From the NCBI GenBank assembly GCA_947499305.1, contig CANMNN010000005.1, positions 120,013 through 184,012 of the forward strand: a stretch of 64,000 bases of DNA, in the 5' to 3' direction. The DNA comes from an uncultured Arenicella sp. Lineage in GTDB: Bacteria > Pseudomonadota > Gammaproteobacteria > Arenicellales > Arenicellaceae. The translations under genes and the position numbers were made by a program. Within the stretch, counting starts at the first letter, position 1. Each line of letters starts with the position of its first letter. Shown piece after piece: positions 55,344-64,000 of the stretch. The notes beneath the pieces are model-generated. The model was given only the letters and a program-made list of their open reading frames with translations, did not search any database and was not told the origin of the DNA.

Positions 55344-55454
55344 AGCTGGTCCTATCTAAAAATGTAATTTAGTTACACAAATTATAGCATTGCTGAAAGT
55401 GATAGCCATCAAGATATTGAAATAATGCCTGCATCTTCGATGCGGCTTTCGGAT

Positions 55455-58400
55455 TCAAATGGTCTGTATATTGAGAAATCCCCCACAAAGTTCAAGTTTT
55501 ATCGGCCCAAGTTGAACAAGGTTTGACCCTAAATTAAATTTTGCTCGCACTTTACACTGGTAACGAGTGCCTCGATGCTCGAAGTTAAATTGGCTCACTG
55601 ACTGCTCAGTGATATTGTCGATATCGCCTTCAAAATCATCAATTCGAGCATTTGCAAACGGAAATGGGGTGTACAAGCCAGGGCAGTGGGCCGACACGGT
55701 TGAAATCGAGTCGCCGGTCTCTAGGTTGTGTATGTCTATTTCGGCGTAACAGCCGATATGCTCATCGCCAGATAAGAAGACCAAGTTATCCAATTTATTG
55801 TCTACGATCAAAGCAAGTGTTTTGTAGAGCGAGACTGGGTAGCCATCCCAGCCATCAGATCTTATGCAATTTGCAGCCGAGTTTTCACTTGCATGATTGA
55901 GTGTGTGTCTAGGAAGCAATATAGAGCTAGAGAGAATAAATTTTGGTTTTCCATTGTTCGTGTTGATCAACCAGTTTTCAAATTCGTTATGCTGGTTCGC
56001 ACTCATAATTGTCGTTTCGGTATGCAAAATATTAGTCGACGTCCGAGCGCTGCGCTCAGTGCGAGTGTCCAACATGAAAAAGTTGTGCTCGTTATAGCTG
56101 AAAGAGTACCAAAGGGGAATACCGCTATTTTCTGATTCACCGAGGCTGTTTATTTCCCCTCTTTGAAATTTTAAGAATGAATCTACACCTGCTCTAAGAG
56201 TTTCATCGAGCTCTTGTTGCTTTTCTGCGTTATTTGTCACCGGTTCCCAGTTGTCAGAAAGTTCATGGTCATCGAGCATTGCGAATAGTGGCAGCCTTCT
56301 TAACACCGATCGAACCTCTTGGTTTTTGTACAACTGGTAATAGGGCTGTACGAAACGGTCAAACTTGGTGGTAGGGTCTAGAAAACCCGCTGTAGCGTCA
56401 GCATAAATCTGGTCTCCTATTAAAGCGAGAAACTGAGGTTTGGTCGGCGAATTTGTATCGAGTAGCTGATTCATTTTTTTGTAGGAATCATAGGCCACCT
56501 CTTTGTCAAGCATCCCCGCAGGGTACTGGCAACTCCCAATCGAAAAGCACAACTCTTTTTTATTATTGAGTTGAGGTTCGTATTCAATGACGCTCTTCGC
56601 GAACTCGGTTAAGACATTTCGGTTCGATTGGAAGAAATTAGCTACAACCTTAGTGATAACTTTTTGCAGTTCTTGATTTATATCGGAGGCTATATACAAG
56701 CTCGAAACATATTCTTCAGTGGCTGGATTACAACTAGAGCCGACGACAAGGTCATCATCGAGTTCTACTAGATCATCATAGACCATCAAAGCAGCTAAAC
56801 CGTCCATCTTGGTGTCAGTTGCTAAGTTCGGGAGGGAGAGAAGCGAGTTTGGAATTTCAGCTATATGCCAACGTGAAGAGTCGTCATTACTCTGCGTATT
56901 TTGAATTTCCATCGACAGTTCAACATAGTGTTCGAGTATACGCAGTCGCTCTGCTGCGTTGCTGCCGACAATCTTTAGTTGACTGTCATCGTAAAAAACG
57001 GGCAGGAATATACAAAATGGCTTACAGGCGCGTGCTGAATTGCTGCCCAGCATTACTTTGGTTTTTTGTCTGTCTTCATGACGTATGATAATCGGACCAC
57101 ACGCGGGAGCTTCAACAACCCACGCCGTTTCATCAACTTTTGAGCATTGCAAATTTTGAAGTTTAGCTGACTCATCCTTGTGCACATCTAGGAATTCGAT
57201 GATCTGAGGAAAGACATCTAAGTGGGCATTTACGCCGGTAATTGAATCCTGGTGACCGTAGTTCTCTTTATCGATAATAATGCTAGTGTAGGCCAAACCT
57301 GCTTCCATGAAGATTCGCTTTGTTCGCTCGCCAGTAGATACGTCTACTAGCCCATTGCTCCTTGAATGAAAACTCATGGTGGGAATGCCGCTCCAGTACT
57401 TCTGTAGGCGCTCGCGACTAACATAACTATTGTTTCCATCTGCATCAGTAGCAACGTTATAACGAGCAAAGCGGCTTGCTTGAACGATCGTGTCTAAATG
57501 CATTGGGCCAAAGAAGTCGTCAATATGTTCAAGCGTTGCAGAGCTGAGATTGGCAAGCTCAAACGTTCTCGAGAATAGGGCATCTACCCGGTGGCGTGTG
57601 CGAGCGAACTCGGCTCGATGAGAGGGCTTTAACGGAGCATTGACAATGTCAAATTCATGACGCGGATAGGGCAAGGTATATAGGAAACGGTCGAGGATTT
57701 GATTGGCTTTTCGACCTTCTTGAACCTGAAATTGATATCCGTTTGGAATCATCTCCTTTAGGTAATTTGTGGCGAAAGATTTAAAGTTATTGTCTTGCGT
57801 GAATACGACTGTCGGCGTTGCCTGAGAGAAGACAATACGATTGATCGTGGCGCTAGACAGACTAAAGCCTGGTTTGCTCGGGCCGCGATACGGCTGCAAT
57901 ATAGACATGCCCAGCATGACTGCGCCCATGCAATGCGCGATCACATCAATTTTATGTTTTCCTTCGTAGTGGTTATAAATATATTCGACAGCTTTTGGAA
58001 TGTCGATATTCGAAACAGTTTCAAATTTCCAAGGGTACCTCGAGCTTGATAGTGCAGAGCTGGTGCGCAAATCGACTAACCAGACGTCGCGGCTATTTTG
58101 ATACATGACTTTTGCGAGGCTATTGGGCATAGACGAGTGCACAAAAAGAGCACTATTGTCACTATAACCATGCAGCATCATAACTGGCACTTTGGTGGCA
58201 TTTTCGTGTCGATAGTGTGTGAGGACTATTTCCACCTTTTGACCCGCTTCTAATCCGCTGATGCGATTATCAGGAATCCTATCAACAGTTAACCTATGAA
58301 TAGTAGGCTCCGGCAGACCGTTTACAATACCCGCCAATCGCACCGCTTGTCTTGGTTTTGGCGAATCTGGAGCTCGAAAGCTATAGAAGTGAACTCCAAG

Positions 58401-61400
58401 CAACATGCGAGTCATATACGAGCCGAGAGATACGAGGTCCATTAATGCTCTCACTTGATTCTGTTGTTGAGTGATTCGAATTAAGGGTGTGCCTGCTTTG
58501 GTTAGATAGTTCATATCTAAGCCGAGCGTATTACCTTGTCGCGCCAAGTTTCGCTGTTGTCGTTCTAGTCGATGTTCGGAAGAACTTAGTGGCTTTAAGG
58601 GTAACCCCACTTCTCTGGTTTCTGTTCGTTTAGGAATCTTCTGCAGCGAAACTTGAGCGAGCTGGGTCCATGGGTTGGCTCGCCGTTCGTAAGTGAGCTT
58701 TTTTACACCGATTATTTTATTGTTCGGAGTTGACCAGTTCGAGTGACTATCGGGCCCGAAATAGACGAAGTCGTCGCCCTTAAGCTGAGCCTGTATTGTG
58801 ATGTCGTAATTCAGTGTGCGAATTTCTCCCGCGCGGCTAAGAGTGCGCCCGAGGTTGATAAGGCGGGAAAACATATTTCTCTTTCTGAGTGGCCTTGATC
58901 CAGATTCACTATCTAAGCTTTCCCATTGCTTCGGACGAACCACTTGATACAAATCTCGTAACCCTCGGTTTAGCATCCAGCCCCATCCGCTCTCAATGAT
59001 GCGTGAGAGAGGATACGATTCTGCTCGAGCAAATGCGGTTAGGTGCCCTTCAATTTGGCCAATAAATTTTGCAGCTTGATCGAGAGCAATTTCGTGTTTA
59101 TCGACTTTAATCTTGCCGTTTTTAATATCTTCCCAATCGCTTCTAAGGTAAAGCCGCAGCTTGCTTAGAGGTAGCTGTGTAACTTGATCGACAAGCTCGT
59201 TGTCTATCTCCAGTTTTACAGCTGAAAAATTGTCTTCTTTTTTATATTTGCTTAGCTCCTTTACGCTGAGCGGCCTCGACCATATAGTAAGTTCGATGAC
59301 AGCGTCAACGGCTTGTCCAGCGTCGTTTTCCAGTCTACTGAAGCCAACTAATCTCTCAGTGATTTGAACTTGGGTTTCTTTTTGCTGGATATTCGCGAGG
59401 TCTTCGAGTTCTTTAGGGGAGCGAACAATTGGAACGTTTTCTATCTCTTTTTTTACACTAGTTTGCGACGTGCTCTCGCGGAAGTTTTTGCTAAAGTGCC
59501 CTTGTTGAATTAACGCTTCAATAGCCCTAAATGCTACAGCTGAAATGGTTAATGCGGGATTGATGCCAACCGCTTCTGGAATAATCGAGCCATCAAGTAC
59601 AAATAATCCTTTGTAGACTTCTTTCGAACTATTAGAGGCATTTGGTCTGAAAGGTTGACCTAGGTGGTTAGTAGCTCCGTCACGCTCTGATTCACCCATT
59701 GGACAGCCGCCCAGAGGGTGAACCGTCATGGGGGCGCCGCGCTCAGCCTTCATCATATTCATATGCTCAGGCTTTAGTAATTGCCAAACAGGGTTGCTTA
59801 GGATTTCGCCTCCTAAGTCGCTTGGTTTGCTTTTTGATAACTCTGTTAGTCGGTCTATTTGGTGGTCAAAAAGCTCATGCTCCTTGAGCATTGGCCAGTC
59901 TACTTGAAGAGTACCTTCGTGGTCGTGATAGTCCTCAGACTTGAACCACAATTTGCCTTTCGCCCCGTCATTCCCCATCACCGCATAAAGAGATGTGTGC
60001 TGCAGTGCTTTCTCACTCAGTGCGGCATGGTCGTCAAAACTTGCATCATTCTGATGAGCAGTTTTGTCAGAACTCCAAAGGGTTTGGATAGAATTTACTG
60101 TTCCGTATACCTCACCGAAGAAATGGCTAGCAGCAGCGGGAACCGCCATTTCTTGAATTACGAGCCGTTTTTCGAGTATTGCTTGATCACGAAAATCAAT
60201 CATTCCCGTAATAGTTGGACCTATCCCTCGTTTTGAAGGCGCTATATCGGCATTGGCGATCGCGTTAGCGACTTGGTTTTGGTAAAAGCCTACGGCGAGC
60301 ATGTCACCGTTTGACGAAAACTGGTGGCCGAGCTGCTCTGAGAATTTCAGTTCATTATTTTGAGAGCGTTTTAGTATTTCGGTTGAACCCAAAGCTCCGG
60401 CACTAAGTAACACGTTTGTGGTGTTGATTCGCAGCTGGGGTTCAGCCTGTCGGCTGCGTAATTGTGAATCGGTAAATACAAGGTCAATTTGCCAAAGATC
60501 TGACTCATTTTGACTCAACTTCAGCACCGATGCTCCTGTAAAGACTTCTACTCCATTTCTTACAGCTTCGACCAGTAGATTCTTATCGAGGGATATTTTC
60601 GAATTATTGTTGCATCCTGAAGCACAGTCTCCGCAAAGGTTGCAGGCATTCAACTTGAGTCCAGCCGAAGTTTGTTGCCCTTCGACCATATTGACGGTGA
60701 TATTGGTATTGCGAAACTTGTTGGTGCCTAACGCGAGTTGTTTAAGAGACTCGTATTTGGCCGGTCCTTTGTTGTTAGTAAAGCTGTTATGCAACTCAAT
60801 CGTATTGTTAAATAGTTCACCGCTAGCCCCCAAATTTACTGAGCCAAGGGCTAATTCAGCTTTATCGTAATAGGGTTTTAAGGTCTTGCCATTAATCTGT
60901 GACGGCCAGCGACTGTTCTCAAAAACCTCATCGTTTGCTCGGGCCATGACTCCTGCATTAATGAGTGAGCCTCCTCCCAATCCATTGGCTTGAACGATGT
61001 TTAAGTCATTGCCAAGTCGAATATCATATAGGCCTTCAAGATTACCTTTGGGTTTTGACCCGGAAGATGGCGTCGTTCTAAATTCTGTGGGAGCTTCGTC
61101 CATTGAAGCAGGGAATGAACCTGGAAGGAATTCCCGCCCACGTTCGAGCAAGCAAATGGATAAACCAAGCTTGCTCGCTTTGCTAAGCTCGGAGGCAGCT
61201 ATAGCGCCCCCGTAGCCGCTGCCAACAATTACTACGTCGAATGGTTTTCCGTGTTTATTAAGCCCGTTGCGCTCGAATAAAAGCTCAACACCGTTTGAGA
61301 GCCAAGTTTTAGATGGCAGCGCTGAAAACTGACCTTCGTTGTTGTCCGCCTTAGATTGTTCGGCTCCAGTATTTTGATTTTGAGATCCTGAAGAATCTGC

Positions 61401-61421
61401 TTTGCCAACCAGTTTACCCAT
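55455..61421 (-). CDS. Giant fusion: GMC oxidoreductase, alpha/beta hydrolase and PhoD-like phosphatase
   Basis: 1988 residues, no signal peptide. (1) Residues ~60-640: GMC flavoenzyme of the cholesterol-oxidase-like branch; VVIVGSGYGGAIAASELS is the FAD loop (64-81), a CxxCxxCxxxC motif lies at 260-270, and HPLGGCPMG (~568) and GINPALTIS (~618) give the active-site His and Asn regions. (2) ~640-1070: beta-rich linker of unknown fold. (3) ~1075-1415: alpha/beta hydrolase with MMLHGYSD and elbow AHCMGA, where the nucleophile position is Cys1164. (4) ~1620-1988: PhoD-like metallophosphatase with IGSCQYP, IGDQIYADA, LDDHELSDNW and LSGDEHIG. ATG 61421 lies 23 bp after the kinase stop; a TTG at 61481 would overlap that gene. 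A lipid or sterol-like substrate is plausible. Last gene of a three-gene operon. Confidence 0.88.
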   Translation of the reverse strand: MGKLVGKADSSGSQNQNTGAEQSKADNNEGQFSALPSKTWLSNGVELLFERNGLNKHGKPFDVVIVGSGYGGAIAASELSKASKLGLSICLLERGREFLPGSFPASMDEAPTEFRTTPSSGSKPKGNLEGLYDIRLGNDLNIVQANGLGGGSLINAGVMARANDEVFENSRWPSQINGKTLKPYYDKAELALGSVNLGASGELFNNTIELHNSFTNNKGPAKYESLKQLALGTNKFRNTNITVNMVEGQQTSAGLKLNACNLCGDCASGCNNNSKISLDKNLLVEAVRNGVEVFTGASVLKLSQNESDLWQIDLVFTDSQLRSRQAEPQLRINTTNVLLSAGALGSTEILKRSQNNELKFSEQLGHQFSSNGDMLAVGFYQNQVANAIANADIAPSKRGIGPTITGMIDFRDQAILEKRLVIQEMAVPAAASHFFGEVYGTVNSIQTLWSSDKTAHQNDASFDDHAALSEKALQHTSLYAVMGNDGAKGKLWFKSEDYHDHEGTLQVDWPMLKEHELFDHQIDRLTELSKSKPSDLGGEILSNPVWQLLKPEHMNMMKAERGAPMTVHPLGGCPMGESERDGATNHLGQPFRPNASNSSKEVYKGLFVLDGSIIPEAVGINPALTISAVAFRAIEALIQQGHFSKNFRESTSQTSVKKEIENVPIVRSPKELEDLANIQQKETQVQITERLVGFSRLENDAGQAVDAVIELTIWSRPLSVKELSKYKKEDNFSAVKLEIDNELVDQVTQLPLSKLRLYLRSDWEDIKNGKIKVDKHEIALDQAAKFIGQIEGHLTAFARAESYPLSRIIESGWGWMLNRGLRDLYQVVRPKQWESLDSESGSRPLRKRNMFSRLINLGRTLSRAGEIRTLNYDITIQAQLKGDDFVYFGPDSHSNWSTPNNKIIGVKKLTYERRANPWTQLAQVSLQKIPKRTETREVGLPLKPLSSSEHRLERQQRNLARQGNTLGLDMNYLTKAGTPLIRITQQQNQVRALMDLVSLGSYMTRMLLGVHFYSFRAPDSPKPRQAVRLAGIVNGLPEPTIHRLTVDRIPDNRISGLEAGQKVEIVLTHYRHENATKVPVMMLHGYSDNSALFVHSSMPNSLAKVMYQNSRDVWLVDLRTSSALSSSRYPWKFETVSNIDIPKAVEYIYNHYEGKHKIDVIAHCMGAVMLGMSILQPYRGPSKPGFSLSSATINRIVFSQATPTVVFTQDNNFKSFATNYLKEMIPNGYQFQVQEGRKANQILDRFLYTLPYPRHEFDIVNAPLKPSHRAEFARTRHRVDALFSRTFELANLSSATLEHIDDFFGPMHLDTIVQASRFARYNVATDADGNNSYVSRERLQKYWSGIPTMSFHSRSNGLVDVSTGERTKRIFMEAGLAYTSIIIDKENYGHQDSITGVNAHLDVFPQIIEFLDVHKDESAKLQNLQCSKVDETAWVVEAPACGPIIIRHEDRQKTKVMLGSNSARACKPFCIFLPVFYDDSQLKIVGSNAAERLRILEHYVELSMEIQNTQSNDDSSRWHIAEIPNSLLSLPNLATDTKMDGLAALMVYDDLVELDDDLVVGSSCNPATEEYVSSLYIASDINQELQKVITKVVANFFQSNRNVLTEFAKSVIEYEPQLNNKKELCFSIGSCQYPAGMLDKEVAYDSYKKMNQLLDTNSPTKPQFLALIGDQIYADATAGFLDPTTKFDRFVQPYYQLYKNQEVRSVLRRLPLFAMLDDHELSDNWEPVTNNAEKQQELDETLRAGVDSFLKFQRGEINSLGESENSGIPLWYSFSYNEHNFFMLDTRTERSARTSTNILHTETTIMSANQHNEFENWLINTNNGKPKFILSSSILLPRHTLNHASENSAANCIRSDGWDGYPVSLYKTLALIVDNKLDNLVFLSGDEHIGCYAEIDIHNLETGDSISTVSAHCPGLYTPFPFANARIDDFEGDIDNITEQSVSQFNFEHRGTRYQCKVRAKFNLGSNLVQLGPIKLELCGGFLNIQTI

Positions 61422-61443
61422 AATAGGCCTAAGCCTCAGTTTA

Positions 61444-63261
61444 TTAATGTTTTGCCACTGCTTCTCCAACAGAGCGCGCAAGTTTTTCCATGGTTAGGGG
61501 CTTGTGCAACATTTCTATTCCGGCATTGCTCGCATGTTTTAGTCGTTCTGGCGAGGTATCACCGGTTACCAGTAGGGCTGGTATATTTGGGTAGATGTTT
61601 CTTACAGCATCAATTGTCTTAATACCATTGTCATCAGCTTTTAGTCGAAAGTCCGCGAGTACTATATCTGGCTTTTTGTTTATTGCTGACTCTGCAGCAG
61701 CTTTAGTATCTTCTACCAAGTCAAACGAACAGCCCAAGACTTCGAATACGAGTTCAAGTGCTCGACGAATATCAGCTTCGTCATCAACGCAAAGAATATG
61801 TAAGCCGCTTAATATATCCACTTGCTCGACGTCTTGGCTTACTTCGGTTTTTACCTCAACTTTAGGTAGAGTAAAGGAAAAAGTAGAGCCTTTGCCGAAA
61901 GTAGAACTGAAACTAAGATCAATATTAAGTGCGTTACTCAAGCGTTTAACGATTGCCAATCCCAAACCTAAACCGTTTGAACGGTCTCGATGATCGTTAC
62001 CTATCTGATAGAACTCTTCGAAGATGCGTTTTTGCTCGTCTTCTTTTATACCACAGCCAGTATCTTGAATTTGAATCTGCCAATGCCCGTCGACTTCACC
62101 GAGGCTAACCTCGATGCGTCCATCATCTGTATATTTAACTGCGTTCGAGATCAGGTTGCTTAAGATGCGCTCAGTAAGTTGAGGGTCCACACGGGTCGTC
62201 GCACTTTTTTGGCTGCTTGTAAATATCAGTCGCAATCCCTTACTATCGCAGTCTGCTTGGTATTCGGAGCAAACACGTGATACCAGCCAATGTAGGTCAA
62301 CTGATTCGACCTTAGGTTCCATTAGACCGGCATCTAATTTAGAAATATCGAGTAAACCGCTCATCAGTGACTGCAAGCTCTGACTCGCCGTGTGTATATC
62401 TTGAGCGATGGCTTTGCTCTTTTCATCCAAAGGACGATTGGAAAGTACGCCAGCTAACAGCGATAGAGCGTGGGTTGGCTGTCTCAAATCATGGCTTGCA
62501 GACGCTAGAAAGCGGGTCTTTGAGGTGCTAGCTTGATCTGCTTCAAGGCGTGCTTGAACGGCCGAATTGAGAGCGTGATCCAACTCTTTGTTCTTTTTCT
62601 TAAGCGCCTGATTTAACGATGCTTGTTGTTCACGAATCTCATACGATTGTTTGAATAGTCTGAAATGGTTTGAGGCATTGGAGTACTGGATAGCATAGTA
62701 AACTAAGTTTAACGCCGTCACACCGAACTGAATAAGTAGCGAGCCTTCACCGACAGGGGTTAGAGCCCATGCAAGAGTCAGTCCTATCGCAACTGGCGCG
62801 GAATAACCGAGGAAAAACGGTTTGTAACCAGAGTTTGTGCTAATCGATCCATTTGTTAACCCTAAAAACACAATGGTTTGAATCATGCGTTCAGGGAAAT
62901 CGAAGTAAGGAAAGAAGAAAAATGAAGAGCCGTGGACTAGGCCGATTGCCACGTTTATGATCGTTGAGTACCGCATTCGTTTATCAATTGGAATCGACTT
63001 ATCAGTATCGAATTTCCGTTGAACAAACAAACGTGCGGGCATGGTCAATATCATCGCTACAAGCCAGATCGACCAGGCGAATGTAGGCACAGAGTCGTAA
63101 GCGAAGTAGCTGATTAACAGACTGATGATCATCAGCGATATTACGACGCCTACCGCTGGTTGAGCCTTCGCGGAAAGAATCTCTTCCTCGAAGGCATCCA
63201 AGCGTTGAGGATTATCGGTAGTTTCGATAGAAGCCTCTTGTTTGACGTCAGTTTTGGTCAT
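61444..63261 (-). CDS. Membrane hybrid histidine kinase (HisKA-HATPase-REC)
   Basis: 605 residues. Residues ~30-205 contain about six hydrophobic helices (VGVVISLMIISLLISYFAY, FAWSIWLVAMILTM, SAPVAIGLTLAWALTPV, FGVTALNLVYYAIQY) with no periplasmic domain of size. A coiled coil (~205-245) leads to ASASHDLRQPTHALSLL, with phosphoacceptor histidine near 257, then a HATPase domain (LISNAVKYTDDG; IQDTGCGI; GLGLGLAIVKRL). A C-terminal receiver (~485-600) has VDDEADIRR, phosphoacceptor Asp near 537 in VLADFRLK, and LHKPL lysine. No Hpt domain is visible. It lies between a NarL-type regulator and the giant enzyme gene, same strand and closely spaced, so all three probably form one regulatory unit. 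Confidence 0.94.
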   Translation of the reverse strand: MTKTDVKQEASIETTDNPQRLDAFEEEILSAKAQPAVGVVISLMIISLLISYFAYDSVPTFAWSIWLVAMILTMPARLFVQRKFDTDKSIPIDKRMRYSTIINVAIGLVHGSSFFFFPYFDFPERMIQTIVFLGLTNGSISTNSGYKPFFLGYSAPVAIGLTLAWALTPVGEGSLLIQFGVTALNLVYYAIQYSNASNHFRLFKQSYEIREQQASLNQALKKKNKELDHALNSAVQARLEADQASTSKTRFLASASHDLRQPTHALSLLAGVLSNRPLDEKSKAIAQDIHTASQSLQSLMSGLLDISKLDAGLMEPKVESVDLHWLVSRVCSEYQADCDSKGLRLIFTSSQKSATTRVDPQLTERILSNLISNAVKYTDDGRIEVSLGEVDGHWQIQIQDTGCGIKEDEQKRIFEEFYQIGNDHRDRSNGLGLGLAIVKRLSNALNIDLSFSSTFGKGSTFSFTLPKVEVKTEVSQDVEQVDILSGLHILCVDDEADIRRALELVFEVLGCSFDLVEDTKAAAESAINKKPDIVLADFRLKADDNGIKTIDAVRNIYPNIPALLVTGDTSPERLKHASNAGIEMLHKPLTMEKLARSVGEAVAKH

Positions 63262-63293
63262 CGCTGTAAAGTGTCACTCGTTAATTAAGGGTG

Positions 63294-63923
63294 CTAATAA
63301 ATCGGGTTACCGATTCCAAATTTGGCGGCGATCAATACGGCTTCAGTTCTATTGTTTACACCCATGCACTCATAAGCTGAGGATAGGTGAGACTTAACGG
63401 TGCCCTCAGCAATGTCTAGCTCAATTGCGATAACCTTATTAGTTTTACCAGACACTGCACCTCTAAGAACTTGTTCTTGTCGTTCAGTCAGTGATCGAGT
63501 CTCTGGCATTTGGATTCGTCGACCGAGGGTGTCAAAAGCTTGAGGCGGAAGGTATACACCACCAGCCAAAACTAGGTTTAATGCATGTTCGAGCAACTTT
63601 GGTTCTGACGATTTGGGTATGTATCCAGCGGCGCCGCCTTCAATCATTGAATGAATGATTGCGTGTGACTCTTCACTTGAAATAATCACAACAATAGAGG
63701 AAGGAAACGCTTCTTTAATTAGAGTTAGGCTTTGCTCTCCAAATGAGTTAGGTAGATTGTAGTCAAGCAGAATTAAATCTGGTGCGACCATATTGTCTTT
63801 GTTTTTCAGAACGCCTTCGCAACTCACCTCAGTGGTGATCACGTTATTGTCGCTTATGCCGTCAAGCAAGAATTCGAGTCCAGCCGAGAAAATTCGGTGG
63901 TCGTCGATTATAAGTATATTCAT
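63294..63923 (-). CDS. NarL/LuxR-type response regulator
   Basis: 209 residues from ATG 63923 (MNILIIDDHRIFSAGLEFLL). An in-frame ATG at 63980 adds 19 residues ahead of the receiver domain and is less likely, though not excluded. Receiver: IIDDHR acidic pair, phosphoacceptor Asp near 56 in LILLDYNLP, KSSE lysine. C-terminal LuxR-type HTH (~140-205): SLTERQEQVLRGAVSGKTNK and IAEGTVKSHLSSAYECM. It starts the operon with the hybrid kinase (32 bp gap) and the giant fusion enzyme. Phosphotransfer from the kinase is presumed. Upstream sequence leaves the window 77 bp later, so its promoter is only partly visible. Confidence 0.93.
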   Translation of the reverse strand: MNILIIDDHRIFSAGLEFLLDGISDNNVITTEVSCEGVLKNKDNMVAPDLILLDYNLPNSFGEQSLTLIKEAFPSSIVVIISSEESHAIIHSMIEGGAAGYIPKSSEPKLLEHALNLVLAGGVYLPPQAFDTLGRRIQMPETRSLTERQEQVLRGAVSGKTNKVIAIELDIAEGTVKSHLSSAYECMGVNNRTEAVLIAAKFGIGNPIY

Positions 63924-64000
63924 CGGAGTATTTTTATCTTTACTAAGGGGGGAGTCAATCAACTGAGGTTTAGATCGCATTGAACTTTAGTTCAGTTGAC

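Noticed and set aside
1..64000. CRISPR array, prophage, integron or transposase
   Set aside because: No regularly spaced repeats, integrase, transposase, phage structural gene or terminal inverted repeat was found on reading both strands.

Overview
The window looks like chromosomal DNA of a free-living, probably marine gammaproteobacterium. The evidence is the long (class II) IlvC, IspD/IspF, GlnE, an Ffh gene divergent from a CcsA-like membrane protein, PEP carboxylase, a NavAb-like sodium channel and a heterotetrameric sarcosine oxidase operon. I see no rRNA, tRNA, CRISPR array, prophage or insertion sequence. The genus cannot be fixed from sequence reading alone.

Layout. 1-13 kb is largely glycine-betaine/methylamine catabolism: a truncated BCCT transporter, a GbdR-like GATase1-AraC regulator, L-serine ammonia-lyase and soxBDAG, with ilvC, a hydrolase and a Sel1-repeat protein interspersed. 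13-18 kb holds a GNAT enzyme, two divergent SLC13/DASS permeases with RCK_C domains, and a lipoprotein. 18-24 kb has ispG, a CcsA-like protein, ffh, and a LytTR response regulator/LytS-type kinase pair preceded by a small exported peptide gene. 24.5-29.5 kb returns to C1 and methylamine metabolism: formate-THF ligase, a dimethylglycine dehydrogenase-like flavoprotein, and a small 'virulence factor' family protein. 29.6-38 kb is housekeeping: sugar nucleotidyltransferase, shikimate-kinase-like protein, ispD, lipoprotein, ispF, an unknown conserved protein, GST, GNAT and glnE. 38-40 kb is a TetR regulator, with a 36-bp perfect palindrome at its start, and a DUF4405-like membrane protein. 40-46 kb is a LysR-controlled cluster (ACAD11-like acyl-CoA dehydrogenase, SDR, APH-like kinase, histidine phosphatase, SDR) that resembles a split form of the 4-hydroxyacyl-CoA pathway.

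46-48.5 kb holds a terminator-ended structured RNA, a ketoacyl-ACP synthase III homologue with a full Cys-His-Asn triad, and a seven-helix membrane protein fused to a Fis-type HTH. Together these could be a signal synthase/receptor module. 48.5-55 kb has a zinc-free MDR oxidoreductase, an SPFH/prohibitin protein, a FetB-like permease without its ATPase, a NavAb-type channel and ppc. 55.4-64 kb is a minus-strand operon in which a NarL-type regulator and a hybrid histidine kinase precede a 1988-residue fusion of GMC oxidoreductase, alpha/beta hydrolase and PhoD-like phosphatase.

How the genes work together. In the betaine pathway, transporter, DMG dehydrogenase, sarcosine oxidase, Fhs and serine ammonia-lyase would take betaine-derived DMG to glycine and C1 units, with serine going on to pyruvate. 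The first demethylase (GbcAB) and GlyA are not in the window. The most unusual items are the KASIII/7TM-HTH/RNA region, the GMC-hydrolase-PhoD fusion under two-component control, the ACAD11-like cluster, the LytTR system with a coupled exported peptide, and a candidate shared operator in the betaine genes.
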